Source: Atopobium minutum
GTDB taxonomy: Bacteria; Actinomycetota; Coriobacteriia; Coriobacteriales; Atopobiaceae
Assembly: GCA_900105895.1 (NCBI GenBank)
Contig: FNSH01000001.1
Coordinates: forward strand, 1,414,501-1,478,500
DNA length: 64,000 nt
Direction: 5' to 3'
Shown: one piece after another, positions 63,789 through 64,000 of the stretch
Layout: the number at the start of each line of letters is the position of its first letter
How positions within the stretch are numbered: the first letter of the stretch is position 1
Position numbers and translations under genes: made by a program
The notes under the pieces: model-generated
The model's input: only the letters and a program-made list of their open reading frames with translations
Databases searched by the model: none
Told to the model about the DNA's origin: nothing

Positions 63789-63816
63789 AAGGAGATCAAT
63801 TTTATTTGGTCTCCTT
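63789..63816 (+). terminator. Hairpin after the M42 peptidase gene
   Basis: A 9-bp stem with one G-U pair (63789-63797 with 63808-63816) lies 75 bases after the stop. The T run is short. Confidence 0.5.
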
Positions 63817-63921
63817 TCTATACTGTATAAATACACCCAAATTTGGGGAATATATTCCCTACGTTTAGGCATGCCACAAAAGAGCTGGTAAATCCAGTCT
63901 TTACTTTGAGAGGAAGACCTT

Positions 63922-64000
63922 ATGGAGAAATTTACGAGCACAATGATGAATAGGCGCCAGGCTATTGCCCTTGGTCTTGGTGGTGTTGCAACCGCTGCTG
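63922..64000 (+). CDS. Start of a Tat-exported protein (cut by window end)
   Basis: Only 26 codons are present. The N-terminus has a twin-arginine motif NRRQAIALGLGG and a hydrophobic run GVATAA, typical of Tat or lipoprotein signal peptides. GAGGAAG precedes the ATG. The position after the peptide importer suggests another substrate-binding protein, but this is inference. Confidence 0.6.
   Translation, partial: MEKFTSTMMNRRQAIALGLGGVATAA

Overview
The window looks like chromosome from a Gram-positive anaerobe of the Coriobacteriia (Atopobium/Lancefieldella-like). This is inferred from protein character, moderate GC and gene neighbourhoods; no database search was possible. Anaerobic, peptide-based life is suggested by a superoxide reductase, a ferritin, an oligopeptide ABC importer, four metallopeptidases and a cysteine desulfidase. 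Nearly everything is core or near-core. I see no phage, IS element, integrase or CRISPR array.

Layout. 1-7.8 kb: 3' part of a membrane sulfatase, superoxide reductase, a degenerate NAD-synthetase-like protein, ruvC-ruvA-ruvB plus a small gene, a cold-shock protein and ferritin. 7.9-18 kb: two HAD phosphatases, tandem M20 dipeptidases, an 802-residue TPR-like protein, an ArsR/SmtB regulator with an alpha-5 metal-site pattern, a DUF1015 protein and a coiled-coil/RlpA-like secreted protein. 18.2-22.5 kb: a MarR-regulated heterodimeric ABC exporter whose second subunit is frameshifted. 22.7-26 kb: metG, a third HAD phosphatase and a small membrane protein. 26.3-35 kb: pyrE-queH-queA, a tail-anchored coiled-coil protein, ptsH, tgt and secD-secF. 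35-42 kb: a frameshifted RecJ nuclease fused to a RecQ-like helicase, the (p)ppGpp enzyme Rel, an MBL hydrolase and tRNA-Leu(CAA). 42-48.5 kb: DegV, infC-rpmI-rplT with a leader, a split permease-ATPase, a TagO/WecA-type transferase, a 6S RNA and an XRE regulator. 48.9-55.2 kb: polA, rnhA, cysteine desulfidase and rpsA with a structured leader. 55.4-64 kb: a five-gene peptide importer, pepT, an M42 aminopeptidase and the start of another Tat-exported protein.

The genes form several working sets: Holliday-junction processing (ruvCAB) and end resection (RecJ-helicase); queuosine tRNA modification (queH, queA, tgt); protein export (secDF); translation (infC, rpmI, rplT, rpsA, metG, tRNA-Leu); and peptide capture and hydrolysis at the right end.

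The items most worth a second look are the RecJ-RecQ-like fusion, the NAD-synthetase-like protein that has lost the recognisable residues of both active sites, the 6S RNA whose 3' strand can also join a downstream hairpin, the rpsA leader with competing stems over the ribosome binding site, infC starting at a non-standard ATA codon, the permease-ATPase frame broken by one in-frame UAA, and perfect inverted repeats around the secD promoter. Three reading-frame lesions in one window (at about 18,980, 36,274 and 45,236) could be genuine or sequence errors; raw reads would decide.
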